In this document: one piece after another, positions 5,984 through 14,953 of the stretch
How the letters are laid out: each line of letters starts with the position of its first letter
How positions within the stretch are numbered: position 1 is the stretch's first letter
DNA from: Nitrospiraceae bacterium
Lineage (GTDB): Bacteria; Nitrospirota; UBA9217
Length of the DNA: 16,042 nucleotides
Assembly: GCA_003454665.1 (NCBI GenBank)
Contig: DMKB01000340.1
Span: 21,881-37,922, forward strand
Direction of reading: 5' to 3'
Notes under the pieces: model-generated
The model's input: the letters and a program-made list of their open reading frames with translations, nothing else
Databases searched by the model: none
Told to the model about the DNA's origin: nothing
Position numbers and translations under genes: made by a program

Positions 5984-8900
5984 ATGATGCCTTTCATGAA
6001 TGTCAAAAAGTATGCTGGTCATGCCACGCTGTTATTATTCTGCTCATTAATATTGATTCCACTCTTACCCGTTAGCGCCACTGCTGCGCCGGGAGACATT
6101 ATCACGGTGGCTGGCGGAGGAGTGGGCGATGGTGGGTTGGCAACTTCGGCTTTCATTCAAGAACCCTCGAGTATTTCAATGGACGCCTCGGGGAATATAT
6201 ACATCGCCGATTCCCATAACCATCGGATCCGTAGGGTTGATGCAGCAACGGGTATCATTACTACGATAGCGGGAGACGGAGTTCCTCGCTTCGGTGGAGA
6301 CGGGGGTCCCGCTATTTCGGCAAGTCTTTACTATCCCTATGGTGTCTCACTAGATGTCTCTGGGAATATATATATTGCCGACAGTTATAATAATCGTATC
6401 AGAAAAGTTGATGCGACAACAGGCATCATTACTACGATCGCAGGAGAAGGCACGGCGGGTTATGGAGGAGACGGGGGAGATTCAACAGCAGCCGTCTTAA
6501 ACCGTCCGCATGGCGTTTCAGTGGGCCAATCGGGAGATATATATATTGCTGATTCCTCTAACAACCGCATACGGAGAATTGATGGCGTCTCCGGTATTAT
6601 TACAACCGCGGCGGGGAACGGTATACGCGGATATGCGGGGGACGGCGGGCCCGCGACGGCGGCGCGATTAGCGAATCCCTGGAGTCTCTTTGTTGACAGA
6701 GTAGAAAATATATATATAGCTGATTTCCAAAATTTTCGTATCCGAAAAATAGATGCGGCGACCGGCATCATCTCAACCGTGGCCGGGAACGGGATAGCCG
6801 GGTACGGTGGTGACGGCGGGCCGGCCACATCGGCAAATCTTTACGACATACGTGGAGTTACCGTGGATTCCTTGGGTGATCTATACATCGCTGATGCTAC
6901 CAACCACCGCATTCGCAAGGTCGATGCAGCATCCGGCGTTATTACCACAATGGCGGGGAACGGTTCAGTCGGATATAAAGGAGATGGGGGACCTGCCGAT
7001 GCAGCAAGCGTTTACTGGCCTTATGGAGTCCATGCTGATCTTGATGGAAATATCTATATAGCTGAAGTAGGCAACCACCGCATTCGAAAAGTTGAGGCCG
7101 GCATTATTACTACTGTGGCAGGGAACGGCTTTGCCGGCCACCTCGGGGATGGTGGGCCTGCAACGGCAGCCGGCCTGTATGGCCCGAATAGCGTCATTGA
7201 AGACGCCTCGGGTAATATATACATAGCCGATTTTGCCAATCATCGCGTCCGAAAGATTGATGCCATAACGGGAATCATTACCACAGTTGCAGGAAATGGT
7301 AATCCCGGATATGGTGGTGACGGTGGGCCCGCCACTTCCGCTCACCTGTTCTATCCAGCAGATGTGTCAGTAGACGTTTCAGGAAACATATATATCGTAG
7401 ATTTGAATAACTACCGTATACGGAAGGTAGATGCAGCAACGGGCATCATCACGACCGTGGCGGGGAACGGGTTTGCCGGTTACTCGGGAGACGGAGGACC
7501 TGCCACCTCGGCGAGCCTGAACTATCCAAGTGGTATTTCAATTGATACCTCAGGAAATCTCTATATTGCTGATGCCAGTAATCATTGCATTCGGAAGGTT
7601 GACTCGGCAACCGGCGCCATAACGACAATCGCGGGCGATGGGACTGCAGGATATGGCGGTGACGGGGGCCCATCTGCTTCGGCATTACTAAACAACCCGC
7701 ATGGCGTTTCAGTTGACACCGCAGGGAATGTGTACATCGCTGATTCTTATAATCATCGCATTAGAACAATTGCCGCAGAAACCGGAACCATAGCTACAGT
7801 AGCGGGAAATGGGACCGCCGGCTATGGGGGAGACGGTGGATCTGCCACGTTGGCAAACGTAAATTATCCGGAGGGTTTATCGACAGACACGAAGGGGAAT
7901 CTCTATATCGCTGATACGAATAACAATCGTATCCGGAAGGTTGACGCAGCAACAGGCATCATCACGACCGTGGCAGGGAACGGCTTATGGGATTATCACG
8001 GAGATGGCGTGCCTGCCACGTCAACAAGCCTATACTCTCCCAGCGGTGTCACCGTAGATGCCATGGGGCATATCTATATCGCTGATACTTCCAACCGTCG
8101 AATCAGAAAGGTAATTGCTGAGATAAAACCTGTCGGCACAATAAACATCAATTCAGGTTCGCCATATACCAATATGGTTGACGCTACGCTGGCCTTCACT
8201 TGTTCCAGTCCTGCAGGTGACTGTACCGAGATGCAGCTTTCAAACGATAATATTGCCTGGTCGACTTCTGAAGTATTTGCGACGAGCAGAGCATGGACGC
8301 TTACGACTGGTGAGGGAATAAAAACGGTTTATGTAAAGTTCAAGGATAATGCCGGTGAGTGGTCGAATGTGTATAGTGATTCAATTATTCTCGACACGAT
8401 TGCGCCGGCAGTTGCCATTACGTCTCCAACGTCAGGAGTAACCAATGAAAATACACCGCTTTTGACCTATACTGTCAGTGAAGGAACAGTGACGGTCAAA
8501 GTGGATGGCATGGTTGTCGGCAAATCATCTGGAGAGAGTCTTGACCTTCTTGCTGAAGGCTTGCATACCGTACGGGTGGAGTCTAGAGATAGTGCCGGCA
8601 ACACTGGATTTGACGAAGTGTTTTTTACCGTTGATGCGCCTCCAACGGTAACGATTCACTCTCCCACAGCAGGACCGACCAATGACAACACGCCGTTACT
8701 GGCCTATACCGTCAGCAACGGCACGGTTGTTGTAAAGGTTGATGGCGTAATAGTGAGTAGCGTGTCAGGAGACAGTCTCGATATGCTTTCTGATGGTTCT
8801 CATGCCGTACAGGTAGAAGCAACGGATACGGGTGGAACAGGCATTGCTGTGGTGGCCTTTGCCGTAGATACTGTTGCGCCAGCCGTATCAATAACTTCCC

Positions 8901-10033
8901 CTACGAGTGGCACAACGATCGACAATCAGCCCCTGCTGACGTACTCGATGAGCGAAGGGATGGTGACAGTCACGGTGGATGGCGTTATCGTCAACAAGGT
9001 TTCGGGCAGCCGTCTCGACACGTTATCGAATAGTTCGCATACAGTGCGCGTGGAATCAGCTGATGCTGCAGGTAATATCGGTTTTGCCGAGGTGACCTTT
9101 ACGGTTGATGCGCCAAGCGGATTTTTCGATGACCTGGAAAACGGCACGGTCAAATGGCAGAGCAGCACGGGCCTCTGGCATGTTGTGAATTCTTCAAGCA
9201 ACTATCCGCAGAGCCACAGTCCTACCCATAGCTGGTGGTACGGCCAGGACGCAACGGGGAATTACACCACAGGTACCACGAACAGCGGCGAGATCGTAAC
9301 GCTTCCATTCACTGTACCGACCAGTGCCAAGCTGACCTTCTGGAGCTGGGAGCAGACTGAAAGCAGCTCGACCTATTACGATACCAGAAAAGTGTATATA
9401 TCGACCAACAACGGCAGCACTTGGACCCAAGTATTCCAGTCCACGGACAATACAGCGACCTGGCATCAGGTCACGGTGGATCTTGCAGCCTATGCAGGTA
9501 TGAGCGCGAAGCTCAAGTTCGCGTTCAATACGGTCGATTACATTGCGAACGGCTACCGCGGCTGGTATGTCGACGACGTCAATGTTACAGGATCGTCAAC
9601 TCCGCCGCCGAGCGGCAATACGAAGAACGAAGGCTTCGAGACCGGCAATCTCTCTTACCTTCCCTGGCTCACAAGCGGCAACGGCCTCTGGACCGTAAAA
9701 ACCGTAACGAAGCACGGCGGTCTCTATGCGGCTGAAGCGCCGGTATCCATCGGGAACAGCCAGAGCGCTTCGTTAGAGGTTACGCAGAATTGTGCGGCAG
9801 GGAATGTCACGTTCTGGTACTCGGTCAGTTCTGAAGCGAACTGGGATTATCTGCGATTCTATATAGATGGAGTGCAGCAAGGGTATTGGTCTGGAACGGT
9901 TCCCTGGTCTCAGGTGAGCTATACGGTAAGTGCCGGGGCTCATACATTCAAGTGGGTATATTCCAAGGATGGATCTGTCTCTAGTGGCTCTGATACTGCA
10001 TGGGTAGATGATATATCCATTCCGATTCCGTAG
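5984..10033 (+). CDS. Giant secreted NHL-repeat / Ig-like / jelly-roll protein
   Basis: The start is ATG 5984: AGGAGG (5971-5976) sits seven nt upstream and it gives a proper signal peptide (MMPFMNVKKY..., hydrophobic 13-31, cleavage near SATAA at 31-35). The frame is open upstream to 5864 but lacks those signals. The mature protein (1349 aa with signal) has these parts in order. Twelve NHL repeats of mostly 57 residues (about 36-712) share NIYIADxxNHRIRKVDAATG and GDGGPATSA, and probably fold as two six-bladed propellers. An Ig-like domain with a CSSPAGDC pair spans about 720-809. Three Ig-like repeats of 79 residues (TNDNTPLLTYTVS type) begin at residues 812, 891 and 970. Two jelly-roll/MAM-like domains follow at 1045-1205 and 1215-1349, each ending in a W-x-DD motif (WYVDDV, WVDDI). 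There is no transmembrane segment, LPXTG or PEP-CTERM tail. It likely acts outside the cell in adhesion or as a scaffold; the ligand is unknown. Confidence 0.85.
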   Translation: MMPFMNVKKYAGHATLLLFCSLILIPLLPVSATAAPGDIITVAGGGVGDGGLATSAFIQEPSSISMDASGNIYIADSHNHRIRRVDAATGIITTIAGDGVPRFGGDGGPAISASLYYPYGVSLDVSGNIYIADSYNNRIRKVDATTGIITTIAGEGTAGYGGDGGDSTAAVLNRPHGVSVGQSGDIYIADSSNNRIRRIDGVSGIITTAAGNGIRGYAGDGGPATAARLANPWSLFVDRVENIYIADFQNFRIRKIDAATGIISTVAGNGIAGYGGDGGPATSANLYDIRGVTVDSLGDLYIADATNHRIRKVDAASGVITTMAGNGSVGYKGDGGPADAASVYWPYGVHADLDGNIYIAEVGNHRIRKVEAGIITTVAGNGFAGHLGDGGPATAAGLYGPNSVIEDASGNIYIADFANHRVRKIDAITGIITTVAGNGNPGYGGDGGPATSAHLFYPADVSVDVSGNIYIVDLNNYRIRKVDAATGIITTVAGNGFAGYSGDGGPATSASLNYPSGISIDTSGNLYIADASNHCIRKVDSATGAITTIAGDGTAGYGGDGGPSASALLNNPHGVSVDTAGNVYIADSYNHRIRTIAAETGTIATVAGNGTAGYGGDGGSATLANVNYPEGLSTDTKGNLYIADTNNNRIRKVDAATGIITTVAGNGLWDYHGDGVPATSTSLYSPSGVTVDAMGHIYIADTSNRRIRKVIAEIKPVGTININSGSPYTNMVDATLAFTCSSPAGDCTEMQLSNDNIAWSTSEVFATSRAWTLTTGEGIKTVYVKFKDNAGEWSNVYSDSIILDTIAPAVAITSPTSGVTNENTPLLTYTVSEGTVTVKVDGMVVGKSSGESLDLLAEGLHTVRVESRDSAGNTGFDEVFFTVDAPPTVTIHSPTAGPTNDNTPLLAYTVSNGTVVVKVDGVIVSSVSGDSLDMLSDGSHAVQVEATDTGGTGIAVVAFAVDTVAPAVSITSPTSGTTIDNQPLLTYSMSEGMVTVTVDGVIVNKVSGSRLDTLSNSSHTVRVESADAAGNIGFAEVTFTVDAPSGFFDDLENGTVKWQSSTGLWHVVNSSSNYPQSHSPTHSWWYGQDATGNYTTGTTNSGEIVTLPFTVPTSAKLTFWSWEQTESSSTYYDTRKVYISTNNGSTWTQVFQSTDNTATWHQVTVDLAAYAGMSAKLKFAFNTVDYIANGYRGWYVDDVNVTGSSTPPPSGNTKNEGFETGNLSYLPWLTSGNGLWTVKTVTKHGGLYAAEAPVSIGNSQSASLEVTQNCAAGNVTFWYSVSSEANWDYLRFYIDGVQQGYWSGTVPWSQVSYTVSAGAHTFKWVYSKDGSVSSGSDTAWVDDISIPIP
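6101..8120 (+). repeat. Twelve tandem ~171-bp NHL repeats
   Basis: The units begin at the ITTVAGNG codons (6101, 6257, 6428, 6599 and so on). The first unit is 156 bp because it lacks five residues in the GDGG loop. Most later ones are 171 bp; a few vary by a codon or two. Similarity is visible at DNA level (a recurring AATATATATATTGCYGA word in units 2-4), so recent expansion by unequal exchange is likely. Twelve is twice the six blades of a typical NHL propeller. Confidence 0.9.
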
Positions 10034-10049
10034 TGGATATATACAATAC

Positions 10050-10172
10050 GCTGAAGGTGATCACATGATTACAGCCATGGCGAGCGATCCAGCAGGGAAC
10101 GAATCTACGGCTACCCGAGCTGTTACCTCGAAGGCAAACAAATGTATTGCAAGAAGATGTGCTTGTACATGA
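10050..10172 (+). pseudogene. Remnant of the C-terminal end of a type-B Ig-like repeat protein
   Basis: Read from 10050, the sequence encodes AEGDHMITAMASDPAGNEST followed by ATRAVTSKAN, then unrelated residues to a stop at 10170-10172. The first 30 residues match the last 30 of the downstream giant protein (VKGDHTITATAHDAANNNGT... ending TSKAR) at 16 positions without gaps, including the terminal TSKA. The frame differs from that of the NHL-repeat gene, which stops at 10033, so it is not simple read-through. It is best explained as the tail of a lost or rearranged relative. An ATG at 10065 with a GAAGGTGATC-like ribosome binding site would allow a 35-residue peptide, but that site is part of the conserved Ig codons. 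Confidence 0.7.
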
Positions 10173-10275
10173 TATTTTCAGGAAAACCGTATATCGATAT
10201 GAAGTTTAGTCCCGACAGGAGATGGTGTCATCGGAACTAAGCACTTGTGCGTAAATTACCGCAAGGAGGAATGAG
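10173..10275 (+). promoter_or_regulatory. Structured leader before the second giant exoprotein gene
   Basis: The segment holds the 10-bp palindrome ATATCGATAT (10191-10200). It also holds a hairpin TTAGT-C-CCGA / TCGG-A-ACTAA (10206-10240), with one mismatch and a 15-nt loop. A short symmetric GCACTTGTGC (10241-10250) follows, then the ribosome binding site AAGGAGGA (10263-10270). No clear promoter was found between the two giant genes, so they may share a transcript. Confidence 0.4.
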
Positions 10276-13200
10276 ATGCTAAAGATAACGAACCAGGCAA
10301 AAGAAAGCCGGAATATTCTCGCGACGGTGTTCGCTATTCTCGGCTCGATCATGGTCTTGACGCTCTTTCCCGCAGGCGCGTCAAGCCAGACCTGTCCCGA
10401 ACGAATCATGCCTGAATTAAGCGGTTATTTTGAGTTTGCCGGCAATGACATCGGTGAAATAGTAACTGCAGAGGCAGACCCGGAAACGCAAAAGGTCCAC
10501 ATTTACTCGAACCTTCGCGGAAAGCTATCAATTCTCTTTGAGGATCATTGGCCACCCTCTCTGAATAACCGTGGTGATGTGGTCTGGGTGCAACATGACC
10601 AAATCATGAATGATAATATCTATGGACTCATATTTAATGAACCTGCCCAGCTGACGTATGATGGGTTCTATACGAATGCCGCCCCATCCATAGGGGGTGC
10701 CGGCGAGGTTGTCTGGTCTCAATATGATACCGGGACAGGGTTTTATCAAATATATTCAGCAACACGAGGTTATCTCACGACGGATCCTGCCGATCATTTC
10801 CAACCTTCAATCAATGGCCGTGGTGACGTTGTATGGGGGCAGTCGGACGGCACATACACCCAGATCCACGGGATCATCGCAGGAGAGCATGTGCAGATAA
10901 CGTTTGATATGGCTGACCATTGGGTTTCAGCACTCAATGACTCGGGAGAGGTCGTATGGGCACAGGCTGACGGCACGGGCAACACGCGAATCTTCTCGAA
11001 CACCCGGGGACAGTTGACCTTCGACTGTCCCGCCGGTGGGAACCATGTCCAGCCCCAGATCAACAATTGCGGGGACGTTACCTTTGCCAAAGTCGATCCG
11101 TTATTCTCCGCGGAATTGTATCGAATTGGCAGTAATACACCCTGCGGCTTGGAGCCCGAACCGAATGACAGCCAGAATGAGGCAGCATCCATTGTCAATA
11201 ACGATTCCTTGACCGGTACGGTGAACGCCACGACAGACGCCGTTGAATGGTACGCATTCACGGCGAACGCCGGTGATCCGTTCCGTGTTTTCGTTCATTG
11301 GTATTCGGCAGCGCCGAATCAGTTGCATGTCGAGCTGCTCGACAGCAGTGCCCAGGTATTGGCGGCCGCGGCAGAAACGGATACGCCGAAGACCATCAGC
11401 AGCACTGCTCCGTATACGGGGACCTATTATATCCGGTTGACTTCACAGACTGGCAGTTTTGGCTATACCGTGTCACTCCTCCTCGGTCCCAGGGAAAGAA
11501 CTTGTCCTGAGCAGGTCTCGCCTGCGATCTATGATTGGTATGTTTATTCATCGGGCAATGATATGGGTGAGGTGGTCTGGAACCAGTATGATCCCGTGAC
11601 GGGATATTACCAGATTTTTTCCAGCATACGCGGACAACTCACCTTTGAAGCTGTTGAACATTACATGCCTGCTGTTAATAATCGCGGCGATCTTGTCTGG
11701 CGCCAGGCTGATTACTCCCCTGGCGGATCGATAAATGATATTTACGGCATTATTTCGGGAGAGCGCGTGCAATTGGCAACGGGTGCCTCGGGCTCTCCCG
11801 CCATTAACGATGCCGGTGAAGTGGTTTGGTTTCAAGATGATCCTGAGCCAGGCAATTATCAGGTGCATTCCACTACCCGAGGTGTCATTGCTACCATCGA
11901 AGGCAGGCCGGTTTACCTTTCGATCAACAACCATGGCGATGTTGTTTGGGATTATGACTTCCTAAAGAGCCAGATAAAGGGGATCATTTCCGGACAATTT
12001 AAAGAGGTCACGGCTGATCGGGAGGAAAGTCATAGATTCCCTTCGATTAACGATGAGGGAGAGGTGGTTTGGATACAGTCAGACGGCGGGCCGCGCATTT
12101 TTTCGAACCAACGAGGCCAACTGACCTCAGGGTGTCCTGCCGGTATCGAGTACAGAAGTACGAAGGTGAACAACTGCGGCGATGTTATATTTACGAATGA
12201 TACAGGGTACGCCTCCAGGTCTGCAGTATACCAGACGAAAAGCAACACGCCCTGCAGCAAGGAGACAGAGCCGAACAATACGAGCGCAGAAGCTTCGCCC
12301 ATTGCATATGCCGCAGGAATGCCGGGAACGCTCGACGCAGTAGCAGACGCCGAAGACTGGTACACAGTGACGGCACAAGCAGGGGAAATCATTGCTGTAT
12401 CCGTTCACTGGAATGCGCTCTCGCGGAATCAGTTGAATCTTTCACTTCTCGACAGCAGCCTGCTTGTTCTCGCCAGTGATTCCTCTGGTGAAACGCCGAA
12501 GACCATGACGGTGTCTGCTCCGTACACCGGGACTTACTATATACAGTTGACAGCCCCTGAGGGCAGTTTTGGCTACGCTATCTCAGCGGACGTCGGTGGC
12601 TACGCTCTGCCGGAAGTGAGTATTGTTTCTCCAGCAGTAAGTGCCACGGATGACAGCACGCCCACGTTGATATATGCCGTTAGTGGTGGCTCTGTCACGG
12701 TGAAGGTTGATGGCACTGTCGTGTCAAAAGTATCTGGTGATAGTCTGGATCCACTGTCGGACGGCAGCCACACTGTTCTTGTAGAGGCTATGGATTCGGC
12801 AGGACATACGGGACGTGATGTGGTCATGTTTACCGTCGATACCGTGCCGCCTGCGGTCAGTATTGATCCGGTAACGACGCCGACAAACCTGGGCAGCCAG
12901 ACGATTACCGGCACGAGGGAAAGTGAGGCAGCGGTGACCGTAGCCGTTGATACGGGAGCGACTGTCGGCACTATATCATATCCTGCTTACACAAAATGGG
13001 AGTGCGAGATCACAAACCTGGTGACAGGAGCAAACACGATAACGGTTAAGGCGGCGGATAGGGCGGGAAACACTGCCACGGAAACGGTGATTATCACGAA
13101 TGACGCCGTGCCGCCTGCAGTCACTATAGACCCGGTCACGACTCCCACCAATGTGAACAGCCAGACGTTATCAGGTACCATGGAGTCCGGCGCATTGGTG

Positions 13201-14922
13201 AACGTTGCAGTGAGTACATCGGGAACGCCGGGCATGGTAACGTATCCGTCATCAACGACCTGGAGTGTCACGATAAATGGCCTGGTAGAGGGAACGAATG
13301 ATGTCACGGTTACCGCTACCGACTCAGGGGGGAACAGTGCCAGTAAGATCACATCGATCACCTACGACGTCACGCATCCGGCAATTAGTATAGACACGGT
13401 AATAACACCGACCAATGTCAACAGCCAGACTATGACTGGAACGAGAGAGGCCGGTGCGACGGTGAGCATTGCAATAAGCACTGCTGCAACGGTCGGTACG
13501 GTGACCTATCCCACGGCGGCTATCTGGAGCTGTGATATCAGCGGCCTCGTCGAGGGAACGAACGACATTATGGTCACGGCGACCGATGCAGCAGGGAACA
13601 AGGCAACTGCAACGACCGACATTGTTTATGACATCACGCCGCCGATGGTCAGCATCAGCGCGGTTCGTTCACCGACGAATGTAGACAACCAGATGCTCAC
13701 CGGGACCAGGGAAAGCGGAGCAACCATGGCAGTCGCGATAGATACGACCGCAGCGGTTGGTCCGGTGACCTATCAATCAGGAAATGTTTGGATCTGTCTT
13801 CTCTCTGGGCTGGTTGCGGGACCGAATACGATCACGGTCACGGCAACGGACGCAGCAGGGAACAGCGCCGCGGCATTGGCAAGTATTGCCTATGATGTGA
13901 CGGCCCCGAACGTTGCCATAACATCACCAGCCTATGGCTTGACCAATGACAATACGCCCTTACTCACCTATACGGTTAGCGACGGGTTGGTAATCGTGAA
14001 AGTGGATAGTATCATTGTTTCCAAAGTATCCGGAGATTCCCTCGACGCGCTGAGCGAGGGAGACCATACCGTGCGAATAGCGGCAACTGACAGTGCGGGC
14101 AACGTCGGATATTCGGGAGTGAGTTTTACCGTCGATACCACGCCGCCGACCATCGGCATTGGCCCGATTTCCTCACCGACGAATGCGAACAGCCAGACGA
14201 TAAGTGGTACGAGAGAAGCGGGATCAGTGGTTAGTGTGTCAGCAAACACCACGGCAACGGCAGGTGCAATCACCTATCCGACGGCCACAACCTGGAGCTG
14301 CACTCTCAGCGACCTGGCAGAGGAGGCCAATGGCATTACCATTACTGCCACGGATGAGGCTGGAAATAAAGCCACTGCATCGGCGAGCATCCTGTATGAC
14401 TCCGTAGCGCCTGTTGTCACCCTGTCATCACCGGCAGCGGGGTATCACAACATTTCGGATCCGCAGCTTCAGTACAGCGTGACGGAAATAAATACGGTAG
14501 CCAGTGAGGTTGTCAAGCTCAATGGTTCCGTCGTTTCCGTGGCGAACGGTAGTGCGTTCAGCCTCGCCGACGGCACGCATACTGTCAGGGTAGAGGTCAC
14601 GGACGAGGCGGGGAATACGGGATTCGCTGAAGTGAGTTTCACCGTCGATACGGTGCCGCCGGCAGTCAGCTTTGACTACATAAAAATGCCTATAAAGGAA
14701 TCAACGCAGACGATGACCGGAACGAGGGAATCCGGGGCCACGGTGACCATATCGGTGCATACTTCTGCATCGCCGGGAACGGTCGCGTATCCATCGTCGA
14801 CGACCTGGAGCTGCACGGTGACCGGTCTGGTGAAAGGCGATCATACGATAACGGCCACGGCCCATGACGCCGCAAACAATAATGGGACGGCATCGCTGGT
14901 GATAACGTCGAAAGCACGGTGA
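10276..14922 (+). CDS. Giant secreted protein: duplicated propeller-PPC module plus nine Ig-like repeats
   Basis: Starts at ATG 10276 after AAGGAGGA (10263-10270), 1548 aa. A signal peptide occupies about residues 1-38 (basic start, hydrophobic NILATVFAILGSIMVLTLF, cleavage near AGASSQ). Module 1 (39-408) has six blades marked by NDxGEVVW or NNRGDVVW, then a bacterial pre-peptidase C-terminal (PPC) domain starting EPEPNDSQNEA (about 292-404). Module 2 (409-775) repeats the whole order, with its PPC domain from ETEPNNTSAEA (about 662). Each module has four Cys at matching places (TCPE, CPAG, NNCGD, NTPC), probably disulfides. Residues 776-1548 are nine Ig-like repeats in the order A B B B B A B A B. 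No catalytic motif and no anchoring tail were seen. PPC domains are usually found on secreted enzymes and surface proteins. Here they accompany no recognisable peptidase, so an adhesive or binding role is inferred. Confidence 0.85.
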   Translation: MLKITNQAKESRNILATVFAILGSIMVLTLFPAGASSQTCPERIMPELSGYFEFAGNDIGEIVTAEADPETQKVHIYSNLRGKLSILFEDHWPPSLNNRGDVVWVQHDQIMNDNIYGLIFNEPAQLTYDGFYTNAAPSIGGAGEVVWSQYDTGTGFYQIYSATRGYLTTDPADHFQPSINGRGDVVWGQSDGTYTQIHGIIAGEHVQITFDMADHWVSALNDSGEVVWAQADGTGNTRIFSNTRGQLTFDCPAGGNHVQPQINNCGDVTFAKVDPLFSAELYRIGSNTPCGLEPEPNDSQNEAASIVNNDSLTGTVNATTDAVEWYAFTANAGDPFRVFVHWYSAAPNQLHVELLDSSAQVLAAAAETDTPKTISSTAPYTGTYYIRLTSQTGSFGYTVSLLLGPRERTCPEQVSPAIYDWYVYSSGNDMGEVVWNQYDPVTGYYQIFSSIRGQLTFEAVEHYMPAVNNRGDLVWRQADYSPGGSINDIYGIISGERVQLATGASGSPAINDAGEVVWFQDDPEPGNYQVHSTTRGVIATIEGRPVYLSINNHGDVVWDYDFLKSQIKGIISGQFKEVTADREESHRFPSINDEGEVVWIQSDGGPRIFSNQRGQLTSGCPAGIEYRSTKVNNCGDVIFTNDTGYASRSAVYQTKSNTPCSKETEPNNTSAEASPIAYAAGMPGTLDAVADAEDWYTVTAQAGEIIAVSVHWNALSRNQLNLSLLDSSLLVLASDSSGETPKTMTVSAPYTGTYYIQLTAPEGSFGYAISADVGGYALPEVSIVSPAVSATDDSTPTLIYAVSGGSVTVKVDGTVVSKVSGDSLDPLSDGSHTVLVEAMDSAGHTGRDVVMFTVDTVPPAVSIDPVTTPTNLGSQTITGTRESEAAVTVAVDTGATVGTISYPAYTKWECEITNLVTGANTITVKAADRAGNTATETVIITNDAVPPAVTIDPVTTPTNVNSQTLSGTMESGALVNVAVSTSGTPGMVTYPSSTTWSVTINGLVEGTNDVTVTATDSGGNSASKITSITYDVTHPAISIDTVITPTNVNSQTMTGTREAGATVSIAISTAATVGTVTYPTAAIWSCDISGLVEGTNDIMVTATDAAGNKATATTDIVYDITPPMVSISAVRSPTNVDNQMLTGTRESGATMAVAIDTTAAVGPVTYQSGNVWICLLSGLVAGPNTITVTATDAAGNSAAALASIAYDVTAPNVAITSPAYGLTNDNTPLLTYTVSDGLVIVKVDSIIVSKVSGDSLDALSEGDHTVRIAATDSAGNVGYSGVSFTVDTTPPTIGIGPISSPTNANSQTISGTREAGSVVSVSANTTATAGAITYPTATTWSCTLSDLAEEANGITITATDEAGNKATASASILYDSVAPVVTLSSPAAGYHNISDPQLQYSVTEINTVASEVVKLNGSVVSVANGSAFSLADGTHTVRVEVTDEAGNTGFAEVSFTVDTVPPAVSFDYIKMPIKESTQTMTGTRESGATVTISVHTSASPGTVAYPSSTTWSCTVTGLVKGDHTITATAHDAANNNGTASLVITSKAR
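10390..12600 (+). repeat. Direct duplication of a ~1.1-kb (propeller + PPC) module
   Basis: Copy 1 runs 10390-11499 and copy 2 runs 11500 to about 12600. Equivalent TCPE codons are exactly 1110 nt apart. Blade order, Cys positions and the PPC domain correspond throughout. The copies have diverged well beyond a recent event, but DNA likeness persists in the blade cores and in the PPC ends (CAGTTTTGGCTA in both). Confidence 0.85.
12601..14919 (+). repeat. Nine Ig-like repeats of two interleaved types
   Basis: Type A units (TNDNTPLLTYTVS ... VKVDGxxVSKVSGDSLDxLS ... FTVDT) start at the equivalent codon at 12622, 13918 and 14422. The first two are 240 nt and the third 249. Type B units (TPTNVNSQTxTGTRESGA ... 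TYPxxTTWSC ... VTATDAAGNxA) start at 12862, 13126, 13390, 13654, 14158 and 14671. Each complete B-to-next-unit step is exactly 264 nt. Type A also occurs three times in the preceding gene with a 237-nt period. Confidence 0.9.
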
Positions 14923-14953
14923 ATGTTATCGGGAAAGATTTTTGAAGAGCGGG

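Noticed and set aside
14800..14922. Sorting or anchoring signal at the end of the second giant protein
   Set aside because: The tail ends in an Ig-like repeat and KAR; no LPXTG, no PEP-CTERM-like motif and no terminal hydrophobic helix were seen.
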